A stretch of 64,000 bases of DNA from Vibrio cyclitrophicus (GTDB lineage: Bacteria; Pseudomonadota; Gammaproteobacteria; Enterobacterales; Vibrionaceae). The position numbers and the translations under genes were made by a program. This document shows, in pieces, positions 17,527 to 25,848 of this stretch. Each line of letters begins with the position of its first letter. Within the stretch, counting starts at the first letter, position 1. The notes under the pieces are model-generated. The model was not told where the DNA came from and ran no database searches. It worked only from the letters and a program-made list of their open reading frames with translations. The stretch covers positions 620,001 through 684,000 of the forward strand of contig NZ_AP025481.1 of the NCBI RefSeq assembly GCF_024347435.1, given 5' to 3'.

Positions 17527-18162
17527 TTATTGCCATTGAAGTACTGCATAAAGTTGTAAGTATTTACGAACTAATTGTTGATTTCCTGACCGTTTTAAAG
17601 GATGTCCGAATTTAATAAAGCACGGGCTAATTCTAAAATTACGATTTAAATCAGTAGCAAACTGAGATTCGCTCTCTCTTAATGTGATGCCCTGTTGGTT
17701 GTATTCGGATATTTCGTCAGGCAACTCTCCCATCCACCAGTGCAAAAGCTCACCGCTAGTCTTACTTCTGCTGATCCAATGGTCAGAGACAATAATCAAA
17801 AGATCGTTAGGTTGAATGGCAAATCCGTACTCTGATTGCCATTTATGAATGTCTAGCATTAACTTTTTGCGGCACGTTTTTCCGGCGCTCACCATATGAT
17901 GGCTAATCATCCAAACCGTACCAATTTCAGAAGAAATTCGGAAGTGACGAGGGCTATCACCAGAAGAGAACATTTCGAGTGGGCTGATGTTGCTCACATG
18001 ATTAAAACTCACGAAGGTGTGTTCCATTCGTCGAGCAAACGCTTTTCCTATGTGGTGTTCACTGATCCCTTGGTTGTGTACGGTAGGGTAATGGTGTTCA
18101 CAGAGCTTTAGACAGTCGTCTTGAAATTGATTAACGCTTTTAATCACGAGATCTAATAACAA
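17527..18162 (-). CDS. Hypothetical protein, 211 aa
   Basis: A soluble 211-residue protein with no signal peptide or membrane helix, rich in His and Trp (for example HHIGKAF, WMISHHMV, LLHWWMGELPD). I do not recognise a family. The start is TTG 18162, supported by AAGGGA five bases upstream; an ATG does not occur near the N-terminus. The gene stands alone beside an unusually AT-rich region and could be a recent acquisition, though its codon use is not obviously foreign. The patterned aromatic and histidine residues suggest a compact enzyme or binding fold, but no catalytic motif is evident. Confidence 0.6.
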   Translation of the reverse strand: MLLDLVIKSVNQFQDDCLKLCEHHYPTVHNQGISEHHIGKAFARRMEHTFVSFNHVSNISPLEMFSSGDSPRHFRISSEIGTVWMISHHMVSAGKTCRKKLMLDIHKWQSEYGFAIQPNDLLIIVSDHWISRSKTSGELLHWWMGELPDEISEYNQQGITLRESESQFATDLNRNFRISPCFIKFGHPLKRSGNQQLVRKYLQLYAVLQWQ

Positions 18163-18469
18163 TGAAGTCCCTTATACATAGTTACTATCTTATTGATGGG
18201 CAATAGTACGGTAATTTGTGTGCCATTACCTATGAGCAAAACGTGAGTTCTTGATCCCTCTATCAAAATTAGCTATTCCAAGTCTTTTTTATGGATAGCA
18301 CTGGCAGTCTAGTGGTCTGTCTTCTAAATTATGTGGAATTATAGTGAGTTACTAGGATTACAGTGAGCAACCAGAATTGTAGCCATCTCTCATTATCAAT
18401 TGCGTTTAGCTCACCTAATCTTAGTCAGCTAATCACAGTTCTTCTACTCGTATTTATTCGGAAACATTT
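18163..18469. other. Intergenic region, no gene seen
   Basis: The 307 bases between two divergent genes hold no credible open frame. Promoters for both must lie here, but none stands out. Confidence 0.35.
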
Positions 18470-18715
18470 ATGACTATTCAATTAGATTCAAAACAAAAGT
18501 CTGAGCTTACTGATGCTCTTCAAAAGTATCTGCAGGATGAGATCGATATAGAAGTAGGGCAATTTGATACCGAGTTTATAGTGGACTTCATCAGTAAAAA
18601 ATTTGGTGCGATTTATTACAACAAAGGGATAGAAGATGCTCAAAAAGTGATGGAACGTAAAATGTTAGATATTGCAGATGAGCTTTACGAGATTGAACAA
18701 ATCGTTGAAATTTAA
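18470..18715 (+). CDS. DUF2164 family protein, 81 aa
   Basis: A small acidic protein matching the DUF2164 pattern: N-terminal helix with LTDALQKYLQDEIDIEVGQFDTE, then FIVDFISKKFGAIYYNKGIEDAQ, the most conserved part of the family. It has no signal peptide and should be cytosolic. The family is widespread in gamma-proteobacteria but has no established function. It is monocistronic; a weak GGAAAC element precedes the ATG. Confidence 0.8.
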   Translation: MTIQLDSKQKSELTDALQKYLQDEIDIEVGQFDTEFIVDFISKKFGAIYYNKGIEDAQKVMERKMLDIADELYEIEQIVEI

Positions 18716-18907
18716 AAACAATGCGCGTTGTTCAGGTAAAAGAGTGACTGGTTCAAGAAAATAGCCACTTGTTCAAAAAATTTGAATAACTCGTTTAGAT
18801 TGAAATGATGTAACTAATGTAAAGCTTGGTAAATAATATGTTACACAAACTTGGTGTAGGGTACGCTTTTTAAAACTACACTACTCGTTAACATTCGGAA
18901 AAGATGC

Positions 18908-19447
18908 ATGGACAACAACGTTAGAAATTACAACCCTTTAGCACGAGCGATGCATTGGATTTCAGCTCTAGCAATTTTTGGCTTATTTGGTGTGGGCCTG
19001 TGGATGGTTGATCTTTCGTACTACAGCGAGTGGTACAAAACAGCACCAGACTATCACCGTTCGGTAGGTATTCTTTTAGCTACAGTGACCGTTGTTCGCT
19101 TGCTTTGGAAACTAGTTACCACGTCACCCAAGGTGGAAGGTAAAAGCTATGAAGTCGCAGCTGCTAAGATTGCTCACGGTTTTATGTACATAAACTTAGC
19201 GGTTTTATTTATTTCAGGTTATTTGATTTCTACATCAGATGGTCGCGGGATAGAGGTATTCAATTGGTTCACTGTCCCAAGTATGGGCGAACTGTTTGCA
19301 AACCAATCTGATCTTGCAGGAACGATTCACTACTACGCTGCATGGGTACTGATCATTATGGCATCAGTACACGCCTTAGCGGCGATAAAACACCACGTTA
19401 TCGACAAAGACGATACGCTACGAAAAATGATAGGAGCTTCAAAATGA
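18908..19447 (+). CDS. cybB: Cytochrome b561
   Basis: A 179-residue diheme inner-membrane cytochrome of the CybB type with four membrane helices (about 14-34, 48-68, 88-108, 138-160). The four expected haem ligands are present: H16 (AMHW), H50 (YHRS), H141 (IHYY) and H155 (SVHA). CybB oxidises ubiquinol and can reduce superoxide. The start ATG is at 18908. The 3' end overlaps the next gene, a YceI-type periplasmic lipocalin, by ATGA, so the two are made together; this cytochrome b561-YceI pair is common, which hints at a shared quinone or isoprenoid role. Confidence 0.9.
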   Translation: MDNNVRNYNPLARAMHWISALAIFGLFGVGLWMVDLSYYSEWYKTAPDYHRSVGILLATVTVVRLLWKLVTTSPKVEGKSYEVAAAKIAHGFMYINLAVLFISGYLISTSDGRGIEVFNWFTVPSMGELFANQSDLAGTIHYYAAWVLIIMASVHALAAIKHHVIDKDDTLRKMIGASK

Positions 19448-20013
19448 ATAAGTCAATTATCGCTACAGGATTAGCATTTGCTATGGCAATGCCTTTCGCT
19501 GCGAACGCCGCTGATTACGTGATTGATACAAAAGGCGCACATGCTTCAGTTAATTTTAAAGTTAGCCACTTAGGTTACAGCTTTATCCAGGGTCGTTTTA
19601 ATACGTTCTCAGGTGATTTTTCATTTGATGAAAGCAATATTGAAGCATCAAAAATAAATGTAACTATTGATACAACAAGCCTAGATTCAAACCACGCAGA
19701 ACGTGATAAGCACATCCGTAGCTCTGACTTCATTGATGCAAGCAAATTTTCAGATGCCACTTTCAACAGCACAAAAGTGGTTGATAAAGGCGACGGCAAA
19801 CTTGAAGTAATGGGTGACCTTAAACTTCATGGTGTCACTAAGCCTATCGTTATCGAAGCTGAATTCATTGGCGCTGGCCAAGACCCATGGGGTGGTGAGC
19901 GTGCTGGTTTTGTTGGTACGACTCGCCTAGAACTTGCTGACTTCAATATTCCTGTAATGGGCGCTTCAAGCTATGTCGATATGGATCTGCACGTTGAAGG
20001 TGTAAAGAAGTAA
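19444..20013 (+). CDS. yceI: YceI family periplasmic protein
   Basis: A 189-residue secreted protein: signal peptide of about 22 residues (cut after AANA), then a YceI domain with lipocalin-like strands (AHASVNFKVSHLGYSFIQGRF, HAERDKHIRSSDFIDASKF, LKLHGVTKPI). YceI proteins bind polyprenyl or quinone-like lipids in the periplasm. The frame is open upstream, but ATG 19444 is right because it starts the signal peptide and overlaps the cytochrome gene by four bases. It is the last gene of the operon and a strong terminator follows at 20105. Confidence 0.92.
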   Translation: MNKSIIATGLAFAMAMPFAANAADYVIDTKGAHASVNFKVSHLGYSFIQGRFNTFSGDFSFDESNIEASKINVTIDTTSLDSNHAERDKHIRSSDFIDASKFSDATFNSTKVVDKGDGKLEVMGDLKLHGVTKPIVIEAEFIGAGQDPWGGERAGFVGTTRLELADFNIPVMGASSYVDMDLHVEGVKK

Positions 20014-20104
20014 TCTAGCTATTCACAATGGTCGTCTGATATCAACATTTTAAAAAGTATCAAAAGTTTAATTGATATCAAGAAAGCGACAGTTAGAAAT
20101 AGAG

Positions 20105-20137
20105 AAAGGCGCAAAGTTTTCACTTTGCGCCTTTTTT
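20105..20137 (+). terminator. Terminator of cybB-yceI
   Basis: GGCGCAAAGT / ACTTTGCGCC, perfect 10-bp stem with a TTTC loop, extended by AAA/TTT and followed by T. The rest of the 307-base gap to the convergent channel gene shows nothing further. Confidence 0.93.
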
Positions 20138-20320
20138 ATTGAGATAAATGGCAACGCGTTTAGGTCTGTTTTGTGTCAAACCTTTTATTACGTCAAAAGC
20201 CACCATTTGCCTCTAGCCAGTCAACGTTGCTATGACTGAGTTATCCAGTTGAACTACTAATCCCTAATAGTTCAGCTTTAGATTCGTTAATCTGTTTCTA
20301 GCTTTGCAAGTAGCCGTTAG

Positions 20321-21772
20321 TTAAGCCGTTTCTAGCTCAGCTTGTGGAACCACGTTTAGTCGGTCGCCATAGATAGGACGCAGTGCTTGCATAACTTCAA
20401 TGCGAGTCAGTACACCTACCATCACGCCATTTTCTAGCACTGGAAGCATGTGTGGTTGGCTTACTTTCATCGCTTTTGCACGCTCTTCTAGAGAAAGAGA
20501 AGTCAGGCGAGTGGCGAAGCCCATACTTGTTGTTGGGTATAGTTGCTCTTTGTCGATACATAAGAACTCAGCAACATCGACTAGCTTGTCGTTAGCATCG
20601 ATAGCGACTACGTCACGACTCATTAGGTCTACCACTTTTTGACCTTTAGTAGGGATGTAATCCTGGCACCATAGGTCAACCATTACGTCATGAACAGAGA
20701 AGATACCTACAAGGCGGCTTTCAACATCACAAACAGGAGCGCTAACAAGTTGAGCGTCTAAAAGTGTATCAATTGCAACAGAGGTAGGCATTTCTACGCT
20801 AAGTGTTATTGGTTGAGTGTTCATGATTTGCTTGATAGTAGTTGCTGTGTTCATAGTGATTTCCTTAACTGACGTGATTTCTGTTGTTTGTGTAATTGCT
20901 GTAATTTTTGCTGCTTTAAGTTGTGGGCGACGGTAGATGCTCCAATTAGCTAAGCCGACTAATACCGAGCCACCTACGATGTTGCCTATTGTCACTGGTA
21001 TTAAGTTTGCGGTAACAAATTGCACGACATTAAGGTCTGCGTACTGAGCTGGTGTCGCGCCAATCTGCATCCAAAAACTCTCTGGTGCGAACGCTTGAAT
21101 CGTGATGCCTAGTGGAACCATGAACATATTTGCCACACAGTGTTCAAAGCCTGAGCTAACGAACATCGCTACGGGTAATACGGTCATCATTGCTTTAGTC
21201 ATCGCATTCGCAGAACTAAACGTTAACCAAATTGCTAAACACACCAGTAAGTTACAAAGCACACCCAAAGCAAAAGCTTGAACAGGGCTGTGGTGTAGCT
21301 TGTGCTGAGCAATGTTAAGGGCGTTTAAGCCCCACTGTCCGCCATCAAGTTGATACAAGCCTGCGGCGCTGACTAACGCCAAAAGGAACATCGCACCAAC
21401 AAAGTTACCTACGTAAACCTTGCCCCAGATTGAAAGCATCTTGGTGAAAGTAATCTGCTTGTTTGCCCATGAGATGCTTGATAACACCGAACTGGTAAAC
21501 AGCTCACCACCACAAATAACAATTAAGATTAAACCCATACTGAATGCTAGGCCGCCAGCTAAGCGACTTAATCCCCATCCCGCATCAGCGCTACCGGTGG
21601 TAACCGTGATGTAGAATAAAAAAGCAAGCCCTATGAATGCACCAGCCATGATTGCCAAACTCAATGTCATGCTGCTGGTTTTACTTGCCTTACTTAGTGC
21701 AAACTTCTCTGCTTCCGCCATCATTTCTGTTGGTGAGAACAGTTGATGATTTTCAGAAGTGCCTGTTGCCAT
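20321..21772 (-). CDS. Formate/nitrite channel fused to tandem CBS domains
   Basis: A 483-residue fusion. Residues 1-285 are an FNT channel (FocA/NirC family) with about six membrane helices and the conserved pore histidine H211 in SSGFEHCVANM. Residues 312-475 hold two CBS domains (VKEITMNTATTIKQIMNTQPITLSVE, and MLPVLENGVMVGVLTRIEVMQAL at the end), which usually bind adenine nucleotides. FNT channels pass formate, nitrite or related monovalent anions, so the CBS part may tie transport to energy charge. An in-frame ATG at 20854 (M307) has its own AAGGAA ribosome binding site, so a free CBS protein may also be made. A LysR gene is divergent. Confidence 0.88.
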   Translation of the reverse strand: MATGTSENHQLFSPTEMMAEAEKFALSKASKTSSMTLSLAIMAGAFIGLAFLFYITVTTGSADAGWGLSRLAGGLAFSMGLILIVICGGELFTSSVLSSISWANKQITFTKMLSIWGKVYVGNFVGAMFLLALVSAAGLYQLDGGQWGLNALNIAQHKLHHSPVQAFALGVLCNLLVCLAIWLTFSSANAMTKAMMTVLPVAMFVSSGFEHCVANMFMVPLGITIQAFAPESFWMQIGATPAQYADLNVVQFVTANLIPVTIGNIVGGSVLVGLANWSIYRRPQLKAAKITAITQTTEITSVKEITMNTATTIKQIMNTQPITLSVEMPTSVAIDTLLDAQLVSAPVCDVESRLVGIFSVHDVMVDLWCQDYIPTKGQKVVDLMSRDVVAIDANDKLVDVAEFLCIDKEQLYPTTSMGFATRLTSLSLEERAKAMKVSQPHMLPVLENGVMVGVLTRIEVMQALRPIYGDRLNVVPQAELETA

Positions 21773-22031
21773 ATTCCCCCCTTGAACAATCCGTCATGTT
21801 TAATTCCTAGTGTTAATGACTGAGTTAATCAGTAGTGTTTTACAGGGCTCGTTGTGTCCTGCCATTACAGATTAGGGGGTTGAGAGGTAGAGGTAAAATT
21901 GATAATTTTTAGAAACCACATCAAATTTATTGATATAGATTTGGTTACGCGTAGAATGAAATTGATTGCTCATCGGCTTTATAAAAAACGAGCATTTGGA
22001 CACAAATAATTAGAAGCATTAAGGATCAATT

Positions 22032-22937
22032 TTGCGTTATTCATTGAAGCAACTCGCGGTATTTGATGCAGTAGCAGATTCCGGGAGTGTTAGTCAGGCA
22101 GCAGACAAGTTGGCGTTAACTCAGTCGGCGACAAGTATGTCTCTTGCACAGTTGGAAAAAATGCTTGGCAGGCCTTTGTTTGAAAGGCAAGGCAAGCAAA
22201 TGGCCCTTACTCATTGGGGCATGTGGTTGAGACCAAAAGCGAAGCGTTTACTGCAAGATGCGCAGCAAATTGAGATGGGTTTTTATGAGCAGCATTTACT
22301 AAGTGGTGAGCTCAAATTAGGTGCAAGCCAAACCCCTGCGGAACACCTCGTCCCAGATCTCATCAGTATTATTGATAACGACTTTCCTGAGATGCGAATC
22401 TCACTTGGGGTGCAAAGTACGGATGCAGTAATAGATGGCGTATTAGATTATCAATACGACTTGGGCGTAATCGAAGGTCGTTGTGACGACAACCGTGTTC
22501 ACCAAGAAGTATGGTGTACTGACCATTTAACGGTGGTTGCGTCGGCTCATCACCCGTTTGCCAAGCGAGAACGAGTAAGTTTGGCGCAATTAGAGCAAGC
22601 GAAGTGGGTATTACGCGAGCACGGCTCAGGTACCCGCAAAGTTTTTGATAGCTCTATTCATCATTTAATTGGCGATCTCGACGTTTGGCGAGAGTACGAA
22701 CACGTTCCTGTTTTAAGAAGTTTGGTTGCAAACGGCCCATATTTAACGTGTTTACCTTATCTAGATGTCGAACAATTTGTTGAGTCAGGCCAACTGGTGA
22801 CGTTGAATGTTCCTGAGCTAGAAATGGAAAGAACGCTGTCTTTTATTTGGCGTGCTGACATGGCAGAGAACCCACTCGCTGAGTGCATTAAGCGTGAAGG
22901 TAAACGCATGATGAAAGGTAAACGGTCGGTTCTGTAA
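22032..22937 (+). CDS. LysR-type regulator (YeiE-like)
   Basis: A 301-residue LysR regulator. The winged helix-turn-helix is at about 1-60 (LKQLAVFDAVADSGSVSQAADKL), followed by a LysR substrate domain (about 88-290). It resembles E. coli YeiE in the ligand domain (HGSGTRKVFD). The start codon is TTG 22032, supported by AAGGAT six bases upstream and by the HTH beginning at once. It is divergent from the channel-CBS gene and lies upstream of ycdZ, so both are candidate targets. The inducer is unknown. Confidence 0.85.
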   Translation: MRYSLKQLAVFDAVADSGSVSQAADKLALTQSATSMSLAQLEKMLGRPLFERQGKQMALTHWGMWLRPKAKRLLQDAQQIEMGFYEQHLLSGELKLGASQTPAEHLVPDLISIIDNDFPEMRISLGVQSTDAVIDGVLDYQYDLGVIEGRCDDNRVHQEVWCTDHLTVVASAHHPFAKRERVSLAQLEQAKWVLREHGSGTRKVFDSSIHHLIGDLDVWREYEHVPVLRSLVANGPYLTCLPYLDVEQFVESGQLVTLNVPELEMERTLSFIWRADMAENPLAECIKREGKRMMKGKRSVL

Positions 22938-23140
22938 CCTAGATTTGATAAAATACTAATAACCAAATATGTTGAATAAGCGATTTCGGTCTCTATATAG
23001 TGATAAATGCACATTCGCATACATTATTAATGTGATCATGATCGGCTAAATCAGAGCTCTCTTCACATAATATACTCACTTGATTTTAAGTGAGGCTAAA
23101 TCCGGTTGTAGAAACCCTACAGTTAGGCTTTAGAAATAGT

Positions 23141-23635
23141 ATGAGTACATTAGTCGCGATTTCATTAACAACAGGTATCTTGTCAGGTCTATGGGGGTGG
23201 ATTGCTATCTCTTTCGGTCTGTTGTCATGGGCAGGTTTCTTAGGTTGCACCAGTTACTTTGCTTCGCCAACGGGCGGTGTAAAAGGGCTAGCAAGCAGCT
23301 TATTAACCAATATGACAGGTGTATTCTGGGCAATGGTGATTATCGAAAGCTCAACCTTCGCAGGTCTAGAGATTTTAGGCTATATGATTACCGCTATCGT
23401 TGCTTTCTTTATGTGTATTCAAGCGAAACAAGCGTGGCTAGGTTATATCCCCGGCACCTTTATTGGTTGTTGTGCTACGTTTGCTGCAGGTGGCGATTGG
23501 CAACTTGTAGTGCCGTCTTTGCTGCTTGGTGGTGTATTCGGATACTTGATGAAAGCAACGGGGCTATGGCTTCACGAGAAATCGACTCAATCTTCGGAAG
23601 TTGTTGAACAACACGCTAAACAGGCAAAGGCTTAA
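23141..23635 (+). CDS. ycdZ: DUF1097 inner-membrane protein, YcdZ-like
   Basis: A 164-residue membrane protein with about five hydrophobic helices. It matches E. coli YcdZ from its first residues: TTGILSGLWGW, LLSWAGFLGCTSYFASPTGG and GYIPGTFIGCCATFAAGGDW. I place the start at ATG 23141 because family members begin MxxLLxIxxTTGILSG there; GTG 23090 would add 17 residues. Function of the family is unknown; it shares the fold size of small transporters. The gene follows the LysR gene, 200 bases away, and ends before a strong terminator. Confidence 0.8.
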   Translation: MSTLVAISLTTGILSGLWGWIAISFGLLSWAGFLGCTSYFASPTGGVKGLASSLLTNMTGVFWAMVIIESSTFAGLEILGYMITAIVAFFMCIQAKQAWLGYIPGTFIGCCATFAAGGDWQLVVPSLLLGGVFGYLMKATGLWLHEKSTQSSEVVEQHAKQAKA

Positions 23636-23717
23636 TAAATACGTTAAGTATTGACGCTTTAGTCACGGTTAACTCTTGCAAGATAATCCCCAATTAATTT
23701 GTATATCGATTTATACA

Positions 23718-23743
23718 GGCACACCGTTTGGTGTGCCTTTTTT
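23718..23743 (+). terminator. Terminator of ycdZ
   Basis: GGCACACC / GGTGTGCC, perfect 8-bp stem with a GTTT loop, then six T. Confidence 0.93.
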
Positions 23744-23820
23744 GTTTGATTGTTATTGTGATAATAAGCTTAAGTATTTGTTTAAAATTGAAATTATAAC
23801 ATCGATCAGACAAATTGAAT

Positions 23821-23860
23821 GCTAGGTGCTAGGTGCTAGGTGCTAGGTGCTAGGTGCTAG
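23821..23860. repeat. 7-bp tandem repeat (GCTAGGT, five copies plus a partial)
   Basis: Five exact copies of GCTAGGT (23821-23855) and a partial GCTAG (23856-23860) lie four bases past the stop codon of the YbjD-like gene. Because 7 is not a multiple of 3 and the tract is outside any frame, copy-number change would alter the 3' untranslated region, not a protein. Confidence 0.95.
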
Positions 23861-23864
23861 TTAT

Positions 23865-25610
23865 TTAAGTATTCCCGTTTGCCATAGTGATGACGCGTTT
23901 TAGGGTCCACCTCAGCAATAATGGAATACATTCTTGCCCCTGATTTTCGCAATGAGAAACTATCGCCAATGCAAGGTCGGGTTTTGCGTGTTTTTTGAGT
24001 ACCTTAGCGACTACTTTCTTTGGAGGAATAGGGTGATCGTATGGAATTTTCACCATGTCACGGAAAAAGTTCTCGAAGCCGTTCATATACAAGTAATGTT
24101 CTATGTCTTTATCAGGTAATTCAGTTAAGCGGTGTCGTTCTTGGTCATTACCAAGCTTTGATAAAACGGTCGCTGCGTATTTTTTACCTGCCGCGTCGCC
24201 ATCGGTCACTACATGCCAGTCGATACCAAACTCTTGTGCAACCTTAATGAGCGCTTTAAGACCTGACTGAGCGAACTCGATAATTTGAACACCTTCAGCG
24301 GCAAGGTTATAGCCACATTGGTTAGCTAATTCGTTGAATAACCAAACTTCGGTTTCACCTTCCACTAATAACCAGCAGCGGGCAAACAATGCACCAGAGC
24401 GGTGGAAACGAATATGGAAACCAATTCGTCTCAACTCATCTTTGCTGAAGTGATTCATGTTGAGTTGGTTAGCGATGGTTTTGTCTGAATGGCGAACCAA
24501 TCGACGAATCGATTGTAGAGGTACCGCAGCTAGAAGGTCACCACTGTTGGTGGTGAGGATTTTCTGCATCGGTAATTTCTGCATCAAGCTCCAAGCCCTT
24601 GCCAAGTGCGTTGGGTGTAAGCGGCCTTCTGGATCTTCGAGGATCAAAAGGGGGCGTGCACATCGCCTTAATTCATTCGGCCCTTTTGCTTGAAGGTAGG
24701 CATTGAGCAAACCCATGAATAATAGGCGAGTTTGTTTGTTTTTAGTTTCTTCTACAAGCTGATGAATGCTCTTATCGTTTGCGCCTGCAGAGTAGAGTAA
24801 ACCGTCCCTCGGTTTTCTAGGGTTGCGGCGAGCAGTGCTTTTGAAAGAAAAGTAATGCTCAATTAGGCTTTGCATAGACTCTAGACTGCTACGCATTTCG
24901 CCTTTGTTTACATGGCCAGGGATTGCCATCAATCGTCGGCATGTATTATCAATTCGTTTCTCTATTCGAGCTTGACGCCCATTGCTATTGTGCCCGTTTC
25001 CATGACCAGTACTGGCGTGGCTATTCGCGCTACCATTTTCGTTGTTGCCGTTACCATTATGCCCATTGGTATGGAGATGAGCATTGTGGTTGAGTGATTT
25101 ACTATTGAAAGGACGATCAAAATGTCTTGCATCACGCAGACGGATCACTGGGTGCAATGTCATCAACTCTTGAGCGAGCTTTTCAGAATGGTGCAACTTT
25201 AGTGGGTTTCCCTCTATATTTAAGAAAGCATAATGAGTGGTGGCTTCATATTGCTCTAACGTCGCACTGATTCGGTAATAGATACGGAACACACCGAACT
25301 CATCTTGAACCCAAATGGGTTTTAGTTTGCGATAACGCCCGGCATTTAGTTCACTTTTATCGCTGGCTTTTAATGCGAGAACTATTTGGAGGTGTTGAGA
25401 TTGTGGGTGTGAAACAGAGTAATCGACATGAAAATCGGTCATTTTAAAATGATATGGAACGCCATCTGATGGAAGTACGACGGATAGAGCATCCAATAAT
25501 GAAGACTTGCCCCAAGTGTTTTCACCAATCAGCGTGGTTAACTCATCAAACGCAAGAGACATGCGCTTTATACCTCGAAAGCCAGAAATCTCGATTCTTT
25601 CTAGTTGCAT
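23865..25610 (-). CDS. ybjD: OLD-family ATP-dependent nuclease, YbjD-like
   Basis: A 581-residue ATPase-TOPRIM protein. The Walker A motif is GENTWGKS (29-36), a Walker B/signature region is LLILEDPEGRLHP (321-333), and the TOPRIM nuclease motifs are LVEGETE (415-421) and TDGDAAG (469-475). The opening ERIEISGFRGIKRMSL matches E. coli YbjD. OLD proteins cut DNA and some act in phage defence or repair; YbjD itself has no settled role. An Asn/Gly/His-rich low-complexity insert occupies about residues 172-212. No UvrD-like partner (as in Gabija) is adjacent. A 7-bp tandem repeat lies just after the stop codon. Confidence 0.88.
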   Translation of the reverse strand: MQLERIEISGFRGIKRMSLAFDELTTLIGENTWGKSSLLDALSVVLPSDGVPYHFKMTDFHVDYSVSHPQSQHLQIVLALKASDKSELNAGRYRKLKPIWVQDEFGVFRIYYRISATLEQYEATTHYAFLNIEGNPLKLHHSEKLAQELMTLHPVIRLRDARHFDRPFNSKSLNHNAHLHTNGHNGNGNNENGSANSHASTGHGNGHNSNGRQARIEKRIDNTCRRLMAIPGHVNKGEMRSSLESMQSLIEHYFSFKSTARRNPRKPRDGLLYSAGANDKSIHQLVEETKNKQTRLLFMGLLNAYLQAKGPNELRRCARPLLILEDPEGRLHPTHLARAWSLMQKLPMQKILTTNSGDLLAAVPLQSIRRLVRHSDKTIANQLNMNHFSKDELRRIGFHIRFHRSGALFARCWLLVEGETEVWLFNELANQCGYNLAAEGVQIIEFAQSGLKALIKVAQEFGIDWHVVTDGDAAGKKYAATVLSKLGNDQERHRLTELPDKDIEHYLYMNGFENFFRDMVKIPYDHPIPPKKVVAKVLKKHAKPDLALAIVSHCENQGQECIPLLLRWTLKRVITMANGNT

Positions 25611-25848
25611 AGGCTTACTCCTAACGGAAGGCTCTGCTAATTGTTTGAAAGCTAACAGATATCTTTAATCATAATCGAAAAACACGTGTTCAGTATGTTC
25701 GCTTGTCACAAAAACCGCTCTTTATTAATACGGTGCAAAATCAGATTTTTGATCTATATCGAGTATTTTTTTGCAGTGCAGTTTCATAAAATTCACGATT
25801 CTGTCATGATTCTCGACCTAGTATGAAGGGACAAAGAGAGAACACAAT

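Noticed and set aside
23031..23060. CRP or FNR site before ycdZ (TGTGATCATGATCGGC)
   Set aside because: Only one half matches the CRP consensus; the other half lacks TCACA.
23821..23860. Heptamer array as a phase-variable coding repeat
   Set aside because: It lies beyond the ybjD stop codon and outside any credible frame, so copy-number change cannot shift a reading frame.
23865..25610. YbjD-like nuclease as half of a Gabija-type defence system
   Set aside because: No UvrD-like helicase gene is adjacent; the neighbours are ycdZ and a nucleotidase.
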